This document shows positions 44,962 to 44,962 of a DNA stretch of 44,962 bases, in pieces. The notes under the pieces were generated by a model that was not told the origin of the DNA, ran no database searches, and saw only the letters and a list, made by a program, of their open reading frames with translations. Both the position numbers and the translations under genes were made by a program. How positions within the stretch are numbered: the first letter of the stretch is position 1; every line of letters starts with the position of its first letter. The DNA is from a virus. The stretch is taken from the IMG/VR virus record IMGVR_UViG_3300036860_000505, positions 1 to 44,962 of that record; one strand, 5' to 3'.

Positions 44962-44962
44962 G
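44889..44962. repeat. 12-bp tandem repeat array (right end)
   Basis: About six 12-bp units of the form GGCGGCGTCCCG or GGCGGCGGCCCC. The last seven bases GGCGGCG equal the first seven of the window, and merging them gives an in-frame continuous array. Confidence 0.9.

Noticed and set aside
1-44962. tRNA genes, rRNA, insertion sequences or transposases
   Set aside because: None noticed on reading; no cloverleaf or DDE transposase-like protein recognised, though a tRNA scan was not possible here.

Overview
The window looks like a complete or nearly complete genome of a temperate siphovirus that infects a high-GC member of the Actinomycetota. The host call rests on very high GC, two WhiB-like genes, an XRE/DUF5753 plus DUF6879 cassette, a DUF2637 gene, a BldC-like MerR protein, and frequent GTG/TTG starts with 1-4 base stop/start overlaps. 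Both window ends lie inside one tetrapeptide-repeat gene. Merging the 7 bases shared by the two ends restores its frame, so the sequence is most likely a circularly permuted contig cut in a low-complexity repeat. No tRNA, rRNA, CRISPR array or IS element was noticed.

Layout. (1) A leftward early operon runs from the switch at about 4.5 kb down to 1, across the joint to 44962, and on to 36.7 kb. It carries a Cro-like XRE gene, small membrane and zinc-binding proteins, a WhiB-like protein, the split repeat protein, a RecT-like annealing protein, a DnaB/RepA-like helicase, a frameshifted gene, a VRR-NUC nuclease, a ParB-like protein and an HNH nuclease. (2) A rightward lysogeny/accessory block (4643-8574) starts with a repressor candidate, a tyrosine integrase and a BldC-like Xis candidate, then small coupled genes. 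(3) A leftward cassette (8503-10027) holds the XRE/DUF5753, DUF6879 and small-protein trio. (4) A second rightward block (10179-12966) has a transglycosylase, a DUF2637 protein and a second WhiB. (5) A leftward late operon (31923 to 13077) encodes head protease, capsid, connector and tail-completion proteins, two related tail-tube candidates, G/GT tail chaperones with a textbook -1 slippery site, tape measure, tail tip, holin-like proteins and amidase. (6) A rightward packaging module (32017-36384) encodes small and large terminase, an Acb2-like protein, a HAD phosphatase and a portal with a collagen-like tail.

The packaging/portal module is divergent from protease and capsid, which breaks the usual collinear order. 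Two repeat arrays are replication-origin or partition-site candidates: five plus five AT-rich motifs around a hairpin at 36.38-36.74 kb, and seven CGTGAWTW motifs at 41.17-41.31 kb just downstream of the helicase. The most interesting leads are the collagen-tailed portal, the Acb2-like (possible anti-CBASS) protein beside terminase, the 20-residue repeat structural protein, the iteron arrays, and the split tetrapeptide-repeat protein.
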